Positions 25,239 to 34,336 of a DNA stretch of 64,000 nucleotides are shown in pieces. Position 1 is the first letter of the stretch, and each line of letters opens with the position of its first letter. The position numbers were made by a program, and so were the translations under genes. The stretch comes from Cohnella silvisoli. Its GTDB lineage: Bacteria; Bacillota; Bacilli; Paenibacillales; Paenibacillaceae. The stretch lies in the NCBI RefSeq assembly GCF_021190915.1, contig NZ_JAIOAP010000002.1:558001-622000 (forward strand), given 5' to 3'. Below the pieces are notes generated by a model. It was not told the origin of the DNA and searched no databases. It saw only the letters and a program-made list of their open reading frames with translations.

Positions 25239-26825
25239 TCATAATTCGGAGTTAATCTCCTTCTCTACCCCTTTCCACTTTCCGTTAACCCATGTGATTA
25301 GGAAAGAGATACCGCCGAGAATGAGCAGCAGGAGTACTTTGTACAGCATCTCTTTGCCTTCCAAATCCATGAACATCGCTTTGCAAGCCACGCACAGCAG
25401 GACGACGGCGCCGAAAGCGCGAAACAGAATTTGACGGCGATAAGCGCCCCACAAGAACAAGAGCAAAGCATAGATTCCCCACGACAAGGTTAAGCTCATT
25501 TGCAGTAATTGATCTGCCGACTCATTGAAGTAGACGATATAAACGTTCCGAATTTGGACAGTTAGCAGTCCTCCGACTATGAGGTGCGCGAGCAAAGCGA
25601 ATATATTGGATAACAGCTTCTCGGATCCTTTGGCCGCCTCGGATACTATGCCTTTCGTCGAGTAATAGAAGCCGATCGCGGCAAGCAATACCCACGACAT
25701 CGCACCCCAATTCAGAAATGGAATGAACGTGCCGAACCATTCCCCGCGCGGAGTATCCCAAGTCACGATAAACCAATAGCAGCCGACGACAAACCAGATG
25801 ACAAGCGAGCTCACGCTTGCGAATGCCAGCCGTTTAATCTGACCGATGATCGCAAGTACGCCGGCGATTCCGCCCCATACGAATACGTTGACGATCGGTT
25901 TGGAATCCATGCCGTTCCCCAGATGCGTGGAAGCTAAGAGCAGCATGAGCAATCCCCCTAGCTGCTGGCTAGCGGATGCCATATCCATCCGGTTCGTAAG
26001 CCTGTAGATGATTGTTCCGGAAATCATAAATACGATACCGATGAATCCAAGAATATAGGCGTAATGAAGTTCGCCTTGCAAGATGAATATCGACCAGCAT
26101 CCAAACAGCACTCCGTTGGACAAGCTCAAATACAAATTCCATCCGTCGAAGCAGCGGTTGTTTTTCCAGGACGAGACTAGGAATCCAACAAGATAGAAAA
26201 TAAAAGCAGCTAATGCATATTGGAATGGCAGGTTCCAAATCCCATCCGTCGGCGGATCGAAATGGACAAAATATACGCCATAGACGATCCATGTTCCGAT
26301 AAAAGCATGGATTCTAAGCTCGCTCCACTTCTTGGCAATGCTAAGGAAGAAAAATGCCGAGTTAATGACTAGCAAGTACAAGAACAAGGTAAATACTTGA
26401 TCCGTTTCCGGCTGCATGAGCAGAGGCGATAGCAGGCCGCCCGCGAGCGCAATATTCATGAGCAGTCTGGAATCAAAGCGGTAAGCATATGCGGAAACAC
26501 CTACGGTAACGGCCGTCATTCCAATCAATACCGTCATCGGGCTCCATAATCCATAATAAATGCCAGCGAAAGAAAACGTAGAGTACAAGATACAAGCTCC
26601 CAATCCGATCATAATCTGCACGGTTGATAACCACTTGATGCTTCGACTGGCCAAAGCTAGACCCGCTACGCACAATCCCGTTCCGCTCAACAGGCCGAAG
26701 CCGATTTTCATATTGTCGGTAATCCAGCCTTGCTCGATAGAATACTTGAATAACGTCACGAACGCCGCAAGGATGAACAGTACGCCAAGCAGCGATGTCC
26801 AATGTTTACGAAAGATTTGTTCCAT
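25239..26825 (-). CDS. DUF2339-type polytopic membrane protein
   Basis: A 528-residue protein made almost wholly of hydrophobic segments, roughly sixteen to eighteen, beginning WTSLLGVLFILAAFVTLFKYSI. The layout and the motif LAGGLLSPLLM resemble DUF2339 membrane proteins, but it lacks their soluble N-terminal coiled region. Function unknown. GTAGGAGG precedes ATG 26825. Six bases separate it from the TIGR02206-type gene upstream, so they form a membrane-protein pair. Confidence 0.7.
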   Translation of the reverse strand: MEQIFRKHWTSLLGVLFILAAFVTLFKYSIEQGWITDNMKIGFGLLSGTGLCVAGLALASRSIKWLSTVQIMIGLGACILYSTFSFAGIYYGLWSPMTVLIGMTAVTVGVSAYAYRFDSRLLMNIALAGGLLSPLLMQPETDQVFTLFLYLLVINSAFFFLSIAKKWSELRIHAFIGTWIVYGVYFVHFDPPTDGIWNLPFQYALAAFIFYLVGFLVSSWKNNRCFDGWNLYLSLSNGVLFGCWSIFILQGELHYAYILGFIGIVFMISGTIIYRLTNRMDMASASQQLGGLLMLLLASTHLGNGMDSKPIVNVFVWGGIAGVLAIIGQIKRLAFASVSSLVIWFVVGCYWFIVTWDTPRGEWFGTFIPFLNWGAMSWVLLAAIGFYYSTKGIVSEAAKGSEKLLSNIFALLAHLIVGGLLTVQIRNVYIVYFNESADQLLQMSLTLSWGIYALLLFLWGAYRRQILFRAFGAVVLLCVACKAMFMDLEGKEMLYKVLLLLILGGISFLITWVNGKWKGVEKEINSEL

Positions 26826-26831
26826 TACCGA

Positions 26832-27545
26832 TCAGCCTCCTACAGGATTTGACTTCCGATTGACGAGCAGTAAACGATCTATAGCTTTGACGAGTCCCAA
26901 CAAGGCGAAGCATAAGGATAGCGCCACGAGCTCCAACTGAAGCAAGTACCAAGGCCATGGAGCAAGCAGATCCAGCATTGAAGCCGTTTCCGGCTTGCGG
27001 GCCAGGAACATGAAATTAGTGCCCGTAAGTTCGTTAGCGATAGCGGCGGGTATGGCTAACACGTGCAACCACCCTAGCGCTCTGAATACGGAGGAAACCT
27101 TGGGCCGATAACCGTCGACTACCGTCAGGAAGACGCTTGCTCCGACGATCGCACTATGGGCGATGAAGAAGTGGAAATAGCGGAACTGCGGAAAAGTAAC
27201 ATCCAGATTCGGCGTTAGCAACGCCTGCAGAGCGCCCATGATGCCAAGAAAGAAGGTAATCTCATACAGCCTGCGATTACGGGTTAGGAGAAGCGCGGCG
27301 GATAACCACATCATGATGCTGCACAATTGGAAGGGCAGCGAATACCAGCCCCAGTTATCCGTAACGGCATACCACCCTTGGAGGGCAAGCTCGCAGATCA
27401 CGAGCAAGGCTGCAAGCCCGATTCTTGCGATAAGGTTATAGACCGGGTCCTTTAGCTTTCTCCGAAAGAAGCTTATGCCGATTACGAATGCTGCTGCCAG
27501 GGCGAGCCCGATATCATGCGCTAGCGAGAACGGTTCGAATGCCAT
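26832..27545 (-). CDS. TIGR02206-type (YwaF-like) integral membrane protein
   Basis: 237 residues with seven hydrophobic segments. Features of the YwaF/TIGR02206 family are WYSLPFQLCSIMMWLSA, the RYFHFFIAHSAIVGASVF segment and ELTGTNFMFLARKPETASMLDLLAPWPWYL. These residues recall a ligand-binding membrane fold, but no function is established. AGAGGAAG precedes ATG 27545. Co-transcribed with the DUF2339-type gene. Confidence 0.82.
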   Translation of the reverse strand: MAFEPFSLAHDIGLALAAAFVIGISFFRRKLKDPVYNLIARIGLAALLVICELALQGWYAVTDNWGWYSLPFQLCSIMMWLSAALLLTRNRRLYEITFFLGIMGALQALLTPNLDVTFPQFRYFHFFIAHSAIVGASVFLTVVDGYRPKVSSVFRALGWLHVLAIPAAIANELTGTNFMFLARKPETASMLDLLAPWPWYLLQLELVALSLCFALLGLVKAIDRLLLVNRKSNPVGG

Positions 27546-27700
27546 TGTGCTTCCTCTTTTCCATCATTAGAATCGCCTTGCTTATACCTTTATTTTAGGA
27601 AAACGGCAGCAAAAAAATAGTACCAACTTTATATGGTACCCCTTAGGTTGCTTCACTATTTGTATAACCCGATAGCACATTGGGAATTCCAAAAAATACA

Positions 27701-27741
27701 AAAGACTGAGGCAGCTAAAGAAATTAGCGATCTCAGTCTTT
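27701..27741 (-). terminator. Probable terminator downstream of the GH78 gene
   Basis: AAAGACTGAG (27701-27710) and CTCAGTCTTT (27732-27741) are perfect mirror arms with a 21-base loop that can pair internally. It lies ~190 bases beyond the rhamnosidase stop codon, and inside the toxin remnant's lost reading frame. The rest of 27546-27700 shows no gene. Confidence 0.6.
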
Positions 27742-27778
27742 ATTATTTTGAAAACACAGATATGAAATAATCGCATTA

Positions 27779-27910
27779 GATCCGAAAATGGAAATGGAAT
27801 ACGAACAATTGTCCCTTGTTTATAAGTCATTATAAACGTCGTCCTCTTCATTATCCCAATCTTTAAGCGCGTCTGTTATGACTCCCTTTGTTTCTTGCTT
27901 GGATGCACTA
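27779..27910 (-). pseudogene. Toxin-antitoxin (MazF/PemK-type) remnant
   Basis: Two overlapping frames, in the order expected of a TA pair. The upstream one ends KDWDNEEDDVYNDL, a common antitoxin C-terminus, with its TAA at 27822-27820. The downstream one begins at ATG 27830, overlapping by 11 bases, and reads MTYKQGTIVRIPFPFSDL, the N-terminus of MazF/PemK ribonucleases. After FSDL similarity stops, and the antitoxin has no start codon. So only the junction of the operon survives. Family call from motif recognition only. Confidence 0.55.
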
Positions 27911-27927
27911 TGCCCTTCAATCTCCTT

Positions 27928-30603
27928 TCAAGCTATAAAATCATAGATACCGGATGACACATGATAAACCGCATATTCCTTTTCCCATCGTACAAATTCA
28001 ACATTCGCAGGATGCTTAGTGACTAACCGCGGTAAATCGGATTTAGTTTCCGTGGATGGCTGTTCCGTACGTTTTGGAACCGGAACAAATACCAAAGCCG
28101 TCGTATTCGCCGGAATTTCCACATGCAAGGTTAACAGTCCGTCTCGGATCGACCAATCGCTGACTATGACCCCATGGATCGAGCGATAAAATCCGCGCGC
28201 AAAAGTTAAAGCTCCGGTGCAAGTGGGCTGGATAATGATTTTTTGAAATCCAGGACTGCCTGATCGGATCCCCAAAATATGCGAATACATCCATGCGTCA
28301 AATCCACCTTTGAACGGATGGCTGAGCGAGCCCATTTTACTCATACCCGGCAAGTCGGCATCGCCTTCCCAATATTCCCATAACGTGGTGGCGCCGTTTA
28401 GCATTTGGTGCCCAAAGCTCGGATATGTCGTTTGCTCTAACACATCTATCGCTAATTCTGCATAGCCATAATCGCAGAGTGCATTAAATACATGCTTCAG
28501 GCCGAGATGCCCTGTGGTGAGATGAAGCTCCCGCTGTCTGATATCCACGGCAAGCGCATCGGCTACCGCTTGCTCTGAACATGACGGCACCAATCCGAAC
28601 GTAAGGGCAATGCTATCAAGCGCCTGAGTGCCGTAGGTTGAATTGATTTCACTATAAAATTTTGCATTAAAGGTTCCTTTAATCGCAAGGGCGAGCTTTT
28701 CAAATGCTTGTGCATCCTCATGCCTGCTAAGAACTGAAGCAATCTCCGCCATTCGCATTGCGCTTAAATAAAAGCAAGCGGTCGATATTTGCGGAACCGT
28801 TTTCCCTTTCATTTCGAATCCATCCGGTGGACACCAATCATCCGTTCCGAAGGATACGATGTAATTCTCCGACTTTCCCAACAAATGATCTACCCATTGC
28901 TTCATTGCGTCATAATGTTCTTTCAACAATTCCTTGTCACCGCAAAATTGATAAAGGATCCAGGGAATTTCCAACTGAGCTAAACCCCATGCTGGTGCGG
29001 CTTCCCCGCAAGTGCGTTTTCCGGGTGCAATATTCATCCACTGTCCTTGGACTTTCCGGGTCGTCTTGATGTCCTCGATAAATTTTTTCCAAAAGGTTAC
29101 CGAATCCCAGTTATACATCGTCGCCTCGGCAATCACCATCGCATCCCCGAGCCAGCCGCATTTCTCCCTAACCGGACAATCTGTAATTACCCCTTGCAAA
29201 TTGCTGGTGATCGTATTTTTAATCATGCGATGAAGCCGGTTTATCATCTCATTCGAACATTCGAAAGCGCCGGTTTCCTTTACTGCATTATATAAGACGA
29301 TGCCTTCCAGCGTTTCCACTGTCGGAATCCCGGGAAATCCGGTAATCTCCACAAAGCGAAATCCATGATAAGTAAACCGTGGCTCCCAGATTTCCACCCT
29401 CTTGCCTTTGAGGATATAGCGGTCCGTCTGGATCGAGTATATTACATCGATGGCTCCGGAATTCGTATCGATCATGCCAAGCTGATCCACCGTTTCCGCA
29501 TAGCGCAGCGTCACCTCGCAGCCCGCAAGTCCTTCCATCTGCAAACGAATCCAACCGGACAAATTACGCCCCATATCCACAACATATACGCCATCTTTGG
29601 GTTGACTGATTCCAATCGGTTGAATGAATTCCATTCGTTTGACTGCAGGCATATGCTGGGAGACAAGCTTCCCGCCGGGAGCCGGGGCTTTTTCCGCTTG
29701 CAACCAATCGGAAGCGATATACTTGGGTTCACTCCAACCGGGCTTCTCCAGACGTGTATCATATACCTCACCGGCGTATACACTGTTCAGTGTTACCGGG
29801 CCAAATGTGGTCATCCAACTCTCATCGCTGACAATCCGTGCTCTGCTCCCGTCCGTGTACTCCAACTCCATTTGAAATATCAGACTGGGTATACCGTAAA
29901 TCATCCATCCGTACCAAACCCGATGCTGGTGATACCATCCATCGCCCAGCATGATGCCGACAGCATTATTACCGGGCAGGAGCATTTCAGTCACATCGTA
30001 GGTCACATACATCACACGTTCTTCATAATCCGTCTGACTTGGATCCAACACGTGATCGCCAACCTTATGTCCATTGAGATACAATTCATAGTATCCGAGA
30101 CCGCAAACATAAGCCCGCGCTGTTATAATCGCGGATTGCGCGGAGAACTCTTTGCGGAAAAGCGGAGACCACCCTGGCAAATGTCTTTCTCCCGTTCCGA
30201 TCCAATCCCCTTGCCAATCACTAACTTCCAGCAGCCCGGTTTCCCACCACGCCGAATCGGTTGATTCCTCCATGCAACCCAATTCGTCCCATACCTGTAC
30301 TTTCCAATAGCAACGCTGTCCGGATGCGAGCTCTTTGCCCTCATATTGCAAATGAACGGATTGATCTGAAGGCACTTTTCCGCTATCCCACAATTCATAG
30401 TGTTGGGCTTGCAAAGCTTGATATGAGCTTGAAACCATGATCCGATAAGCCGATTGTCGTTTTCCAGGTTCATCAGACTGTAAGTTCCAGCTTAATCTGG
30501 GATTCCGATAATCGATGCCCAATGGATTTTTTAAATATTCACAGCGAAGATTCTGTAAAATAAATGTTGCTTTCCTTCCGCCGTTAAGCCCTTGCTGTGG
30601 CAA
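27928..30603 (-). CDS. Alpha-L-rhamnosidase, glycoside hydrolase family 78
   Basis: An inverting exo-enzyme removing terminal alpha-L-rhamnose from rhamnogalacturonan fragments or plant glycosides. It has an N-terminal Fn3-like and beta-sandwich portion (residues ~15-320), then the (alpha/alpha)6 catalytic barrel with ITDCPVREKCGWLGDA: Asp475, Glu480 and Asp487 belong to the family's acidic cluster. The C-terminal beta-domain follows. 891 residues, no signal peptide, so it is cytoplasmic. Start is TTG 30603 behind GGGGGAAAG; no ATG is available nearby. It lies downstream of the ABC importer genes on the same strand and probably digests what they import. Confidence 0.9.
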   Translation of the reverse strand: MPQQGLNGGRKATFILQNLRCEYLKNPLGIDYRNPRLSWNLQSDEPGKRQSAYRIMVSSSYQALQAQHYELWDSGKVPSDQSVHLQYEGKELASGQRCYWKVQVWDELGCMEESTDSAWWETGLLEVSDWQGDWIGTGERHLPGWSPLFRKEFSAQSAIITARAYVCGLGYYELYLNGHKVGDHVLDPSQTDYEERVMYVTYDVTEMLLPGNNAVGIMLGDGWYHQHRVWYGWMIYGIPSLIFQMELEYTDGSRARIVSDESWMTTFGPVTLNSVYAGEVYDTRLEKPGWSEPKYIASDWLQAEKAPAPGGKLVSQHMPAVKRMEFIQPIGISQPKDGVYVVDMGRNLSGWIRLQMEGLAGCEVTLRYAETVDQLGMIDTNSGAIDVIYSIQTDRYILKGKRVEIWEPRFTYHGFRFVEITGFPGIPTVETLEGIVLYNAVKETGAFECSNEMINRLHRMIKNTITSNLQGVITDCPVREKCGWLGDAMVIAEATMYNWDSVTFWKKFIEDIKTTRKVQGQWMNIAPGKRTCGEAAPAWGLAQLEIPWILYQFCGDKELLKEHYDAMKQWVDHLLGKSENYIVSFGTDDWCPPDGFEMKGKTVPQISTACFYLSAMRMAEIASVLSRHEDAQAFEKLALAIKGTFNAKFYSEINSTYGTQALDSIALTFGLVPSCSEQAVADALAVDIRQRELHLTTGHLGLKHVFNALCDYGYAELAIDVLEQTTYPSFGHQMLNGATTLWEYWEGDADLPGMSKMGSLSHPFKGGFDAWMYSHILGIRSGSPGFQKIIIQPTCTGALTFARGFYRSIHGVIVSDWSIRDGLLTLHVEIPANTTALVFVPVPKRTEQPSTETKSDLPRLVTKHPANVEFVRWEKEYAVYHVSSGIYDFIA

Positions 30604-30638
30604 TTACTTTCCCCCAATCCAATATATAAATAATTTCA

Positions 30639-30672
30639 GAAAGCTTCCACCATAAAGCGGGAAAGCTTTCTG
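30639..30672. terminator. Hairpin between importer operon and GH78 gene
   Basis: AGAAAGCTTCC (30638-30648) mirrors GGAAAGCTTTCT (30660-30672) with one extra base. Tail bases are weakly T-rich only, so it may be a terminator, an mRNA stabiliser or an attenuator for the GH78 gene. Confidence 0.45.
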
Positions 30673-30709
30673 GAAGTCGTATCTATCCTAAGGCTTTCTG
30701 CTCTTGAGC

Positions 30710-30980
30710 TTATTGTTCCTTGACATCAAACCAGTCAGAATCAACATTAGGTCCCACCGGCCCCCCATAATTCATCAGTCCGATCTTGATGTTGCTCAAG
30801 CTGATGGTGGTCTGGGAAAGCTGTCCAGGTCTCGCTGCCATCTATATTATAAAAGCCAGTATAGGTCGTTCCAGACTTAGTCAGCTTAAAGTAAATCGTC
30901 GTAGCCGTCACATTGTCCAAATCGTAAGTGCTGGTATAGGTCATTCTTTTACACTTCCATATGCCGGTGATTCTCATCGT
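30710..30980 (-). pseudogene. Orphan C-terminal beta-sandwich module fragment
   Basis: The frame RITGIWKCKRMTYTSTYDL, then DNVTATTIYFKLTKSGTTYT and GFYNIDGSETWTAF aligns with the repeated module of the large beta-helix protein (VTTTTVYLKLVKSGATYSSYYNTDGSETW). After a one-base frameshift near 30820 it continues QTTISLSNIKIGLMNYGG, then GPVGPNVDSDWFDVKEQ and a TAA at 30712. It is thus the broken last ~85 residues of another such protein, left between the permease gene and GH78. The N-terminal bulk has been deleted. Confidence 0.8.
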
Positions 30981-30994
30981 CCGTTTTACCCTAT

Positions 30995-31816
30995 TTAACC
31001 TTTTACCGCACCTGCCGTCATGCCTGAAATAATGTATTTCTGCGCAAACACATATACGATAAGAATTGGAACGAGTGAGATGATAATGTCGGCAAAAACA
31101 ACATTGTACTCTTTGGAATATTTACCGAAGAAGTTGTAAACGGTCATCGGCATCGTCCATTGTGTAGATTTTGCAAAGAATAGCTGCGTGCTGACGTCGT
31201 TCCACACCCCAAGAAAAGTAAGAATGAATAACGTTGTCGTTACTGGCTTAAGCAACGGAAACACGACTTGTAAAAAGAGTCTCAGCTTGCCGCATCCATC
31301 TACGATTGCCGCCTCATCCATCTCCCGCGAAATCGCTTTAATGCTTCCCGTGAAGAGAAATACGCTTATTGGCAAAGAGCCTGTAACAAACACGAGGATT
31401 AGGCCGTAGTACGTATTGGTCAGATTTAATATATACAGGATGATATAGGACGGTATAATGGCTCCCGGTAGAATAATCCCTGAAATAAAATAAAAGTAAG
31501 CGAATTTGGCAAGCTTGCCGCGCGATCTGGAAATAAAAAATCCTCCCATTGACGCAAGGAAAATGACAATCACTGATGATGTTGTAGAAAGAAAGATGCC
31601 GTTCAGCAACCCCCTAAGTGCATGCCCTTCACTGAACACTCTCCTATAGTTATCCCATTGAAAATTAGCTGGAAACGAAAGGCCATATTGATTAGCTTCT
31701 GCTACTGTTTTGAATGAATTCGCCAGCACCATCCAGGTGGGGATAATAAAAAGCAGAGCTATCAACAACATTGTGAATTCACGTAAGCCGATATTAAACC
31801 TTTGCTTCCACAACAT
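30995..31816 (-). CDS. Carbohydrate ABC transporter permease, MalG/LplC type
   Basis: Inner-membrane subunit with six hydrophobic segments (first: FTMLLIALLFIIPTWMVLANSF) and the EAA loop EMDEAAIVDGCGKLRLFLQVVFPLLKP that docks the ATPase. The last residues SGMTAGAVKG are typical of this class. Start ATG 31816 overlaps the stop of the upstream permease (TAATG), with GGAGGTGG before it; an upstream in-frame ATG at 31873 is inside that gene and unlikely. 273 residues. No ATPase gene is nearby, so a shared MsmX-type ATPase is expected. Confidence 0.9.
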   Translation of the reverse strand: MLWKQRFNIGLREFTMLLIALLFIIPTWMVLANSFKTVAEANQYGLSFPANFQWDNYRRVFSEGHALRGLLNGIFLSTTSSVIVIFLASMGGFFISRSRGKLAKFAYFYFISGIILPGAIIPSYIILYILNLTNTYYGLILVFVTGSLPISVFLFTGSIKAISREMDEAAIVDGCGKLRLFLQVVFPLLKPVTTTLFILTFLGVWNDVSTQLFFAKSTQWTMPMTVYNFFGKYSKEYNVVFADIIISLVPILIVYVFAQKYIISGMTAGAVKG

Positions 31817-32700
31817 TAATATTCCACCTCCATCCTTCTCATAACAGCAAGGACCACAAAGCTGATCGTACAAATCAATAGGGTGAAAAATAACCCAACA
31901 GCAGATGAGTAACCCAGCATCCCTTCACCAAAGCTCTTAAAGAGAAAAGTGCCAAGCACCTGCGTGGAATCGAAAGGACCTCCGTTAGTCAATCCATATA
32001 CCTGTCCGAAAACCTTTAACCCTCCTATAATTGCGAGCAGTGTATTAACCGTAATCGCATGAAAAATAAGGGGAATTGTAATCTTGACAAGCCTCTGAAA
32101 GGGACTTGCCCCGTCTACCATGGCTGCTTCGTAATAGTCTCTGGGTACTGCCTGCAATGCGGCAAGATAGATAACCATATGGGTTCCTACAAAGCTCCAA
32201 ATATCCATGGCAATTACCGCATTCATCGCAGTAGCTGGGTCGTTGAGCCACTCTCTAGCCATAAAACTTAGTCCAACCTTATTCAGAAATGCATTTAATA
32301 TTCCATCTGCCGGATGATAAATCGCATTAAATATAACCGAAACGACAAGCGGACTTAAAAGCGCGGGTACAAATATAATAGACCTGTGGAGATTCGTTAG
32401 CTTAAGCTTCCCATTGAGGATAACAGCAAACAGCAATCCCAAGATATTTTTCGCAATAACCGTAATGATTGCAAAGTAAAAGGTGTTATAAAAAGCGGTT
32501 TTGAATATGGAAGAACGAAACATCTGCATGAAATTTGTCCACCCATTGAACCTGGGATCCTTGAAGTTAAAGATCGTCCAGTCAGTAAATCCCATAAATA
32601 AACTAAGGATATTCGGAATGATAAAAAATAACGAGAATAATATCAATGAAGGAAGCAGAAACATTACTGTGTAATGCTTGTTTGTAAACCGATTATACAT
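31816..32700 (-). CDS. Carbohydrate ABC transporter permease, LplB/MalF type
   Basis: Partner permease with six hydrophobic segments (HYTVMFLLPSLILFSLFFIIP first) and the EAA loop YYEAAMVDGASPFQRLVKITIPLI. ATG 32700 follows AAGGTGG and is preferred over an in-frame ATG at 32745. 294 residues. Forms the membrane channel with the downstream MalG-type protein; the pair resembles the YesP/YesQ and LplB/YtcP systems for pectin-derived oligosaccharides. Confidence 0.9.
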   Translation of the reverse strand: MYNRFTNKHYTVMFLLPSLILFSLFFIIPNILSLFMGFTDWTIFNFKDPRFNGWTNFMQMFRSSIFKTAFYNTFYFAIITVIAKNILGLLFAVILNGKLKLTNLHRSIIFVPALLSPLVVSVIFNAIYHPADGILNAFLNKVGLSFMAREWLNDPATAMNAVIAMDIWSFVGTHMVIYLAALQAVPRDYYEAAMVDGASPFQRLVKITIPLIFHAITVNTLLAIIGGLKVFGQVYGLTNGGPFDSTQVLGTFLFKSFGEGMLGYSSAVGLFFTLLICTISFVVLAVMRRMEVEY

Positions 32701-32771
32701 AGAACCACCTTTTCGATAAACAGGCTCCGTTTTACGGGAGCCCATTTCGGGGAATATTAAATATACTGACG

Positions 32772-34121
32772 TTAAAAACCTGGATCCCGTTTTGCTTTAT
32801 GCAGATCTGCATATTTTTGATACCAATCGTCAAGCGCCTTTTTTACATCTTTGCCATATTGAATCGATTGTGCTTGCTCCCCAAGTGCAGAGGTCGTATC
32901 GAATCCAGGCAAATATTGGATGTCCGTTGCATCCTTGCGGGGCCAATTAAATTGCTCGGCATATTTGTTGATTTCGATCTCCCAAGAGTTGGCCTTGGTC
33001 TCCAACCCCTTGTAAGGGCTGATGCCCGGTGTCAACTCGTACATGGCCTTTAAGATATCAGGCTGGAGGATAAAATTAATCAGCTCTTTCGCTTCTTCTT
33101 TATGCTTGGACTTCTTCGGCACTTGGAATGATTGGCCATTGAACAACTGGGTGACTGCTATATAGTCGTCGCTTAATGTGAATGGCAGAAAGCCGACCTT
33201 ATCTTCATTTCCTGGAAAGCTTTGTTTAATGATTCCATAGCACCAAGTACCATTGAAGAACATACCCGCTTTGCCAGTAGCAACTGCTTCAAGCCCATCC
33301 ATTCCTGTCAGCGATTTATATTGTGGGTTGACATACCCTTTATTGATTTTATCGGTCAGTTTGGTAAACGCTTCAACTAGGTCCGTCGAATCCGATGGCT
33401 TGATCTTGTTGGTCATCAGATCTGAACCCAGTGTCGGATTTTTCTCAAATACATAATGCATGCCGCTGCCGATTTCAATTGCACCTGCTTCCTTTCCATT
33501 GTATAGGATCGGTGTGATACCGGCTTTTTTCAGCTTCTCGCAAGCAGCCAGAAACTCGGAGTAGGTTTTAAAAGGAACCTCAATACCGGCTTTCGCGAAA
33601 AGTTCTTTATTGTACAGGATCCCCAAGAAAGGAACCGATGCCCAAGGTGCATTGACGATAGCGCCATCGGATTTGCGCGTAGCATTCTTCTTGGCCGTAT
33701 CGATTAGCGTATCGACCCATGGACCCTCAAGCGGTTCGAGCGTATCCGTCGGAATCGAGCTCTGATCGTTAAACAGACTCAGTATATCCGGCACATCTCC
33801 GGTAGCAAGCTTGGCCTTCATCAAATTGACGAATTGATCGTCGGGATACAATTGAACCTCAACTTTATTGCCAGTCGCCTCTTCATATTTCTTTAGTGCC
33901 AGCTTGATCGATTCATTGTTTCCCCATCCGTTAAAGGTGGAGAATGTGATTGTGACAGGATCCTTGTGTGGCTTATCCGTCTGCTCCGGCGATGCTGTCG
34001 CAGATGGTGTTGGTGAGGTGGAGGCCTTGTCTGTTCCTTCTGTTTTGGAACTGCATGCTGCCATAAGCAGCAATACAACAACCATTAAAACGGATACTAC
34101 TGATCTTTTAACCCCGCTCAT
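32772..34121 (-). CDS. Sugar-binding lipoprotein of the ABC importer
   Basis: A family-1 extracellular solute-binding lipoprotein. The N-terminal signal MSGVKRSVVSVLMVVVLLLMAACSS has a lipobox ending in Cys22, followed by a Ser/Thr/Pro linker and the binding domain (VTITFSTFNGWGNNES.., ending TTSALGEQAQSIQYGKDVKKALDDW). ATG 34121 follows AGGAGG and is chosen over ATG 34157. About 449 residues. First gene of the importer operon; its promoter region is almost superimposable on that of the beta-helix protein gene, pointing to shared control by the adjacent YesMN-like pair. Confidence 0.9.
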   Translation of the reverse strand: MSGVKRSVVSVLMVVVLLLMAACSSKTEGTDKASTSPTPSATASPEQTDKPHKDPVTITFSTFNGWGNNESIKLALKKYEEATGNKVEVQLYPDDQFVNLMKAKLATGDVPDILSLFNDQSSIPTDTLEPLEGPWVDTLIDTAKKNATRKSDGAIVNAPWASVPFLGILYNKELFAKAGIEVPFKTYSEFLAACEKLKKAGITPILYNGKEAGAIEIGSGMHYVFEKNPTLGSDLMTNKIKPSDSTDLVEAFTKLTDKINKGYVNPQYKSLTGMDGLEAVATGKAGMFFNGTWCYGIIKQSFPGNEDKVGFLPFTLSDDYIAVTQLFNGQSFQVPKKSKHKEEAKELINFILQPDILKAMYELTPGISPYKGLETKANSWEIEINKYAEQFNWPRKDATDIQYLPGFDTTSALGEQAQSIQYGKDVKKALDDWYQKYADLHKAKRDPGF

Positions 34122-34171
34122 TGAAATGTTCCTCCTTGAATTTTTTTCGTGCTGCACGCTTTCGTATATGA

Positions 34172-34250
34172 TCTTATAACGTGTGCTGTGCCCTTGGAAT
34201 GTAAAATTGTAAAATCCGTTTATGTAATATACTAAAGCGCTTTCTTAAGA
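34172..34250 (-). promoter_or_regulatory. Importer operon promoter and upstream activator site
   Basis: Read on the minus strand: TTTACA (34205-34200) as -35 and a GTTATAAG block (34180-34173) as -10 region. Upstream is a ~30-base block containing CTTTAGTATATTACATAA with the palindrome AAAGCGCTTT (34234-34243). The same elements occur with identical spacing at 41782-41860. The block sits directly upstream of -35, where an AraC-type activator would contact RNA polymerase. Confidence 0.65.
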
Positions 34251-34336
34251 CACACCAATCCTATCCTGTTATGTTATACTTATTTTTATTCCAGAATCCA
34301 CATCCCTTTACACAGTCACAGAAAGGATTTTGACCG

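Noticed and set aside
29365..30264. A 299-codon plus-strand frame inside the GH78 gene
   Set aside because: Fully antisense to a well-supported rhamnosidase; no ribosome site.
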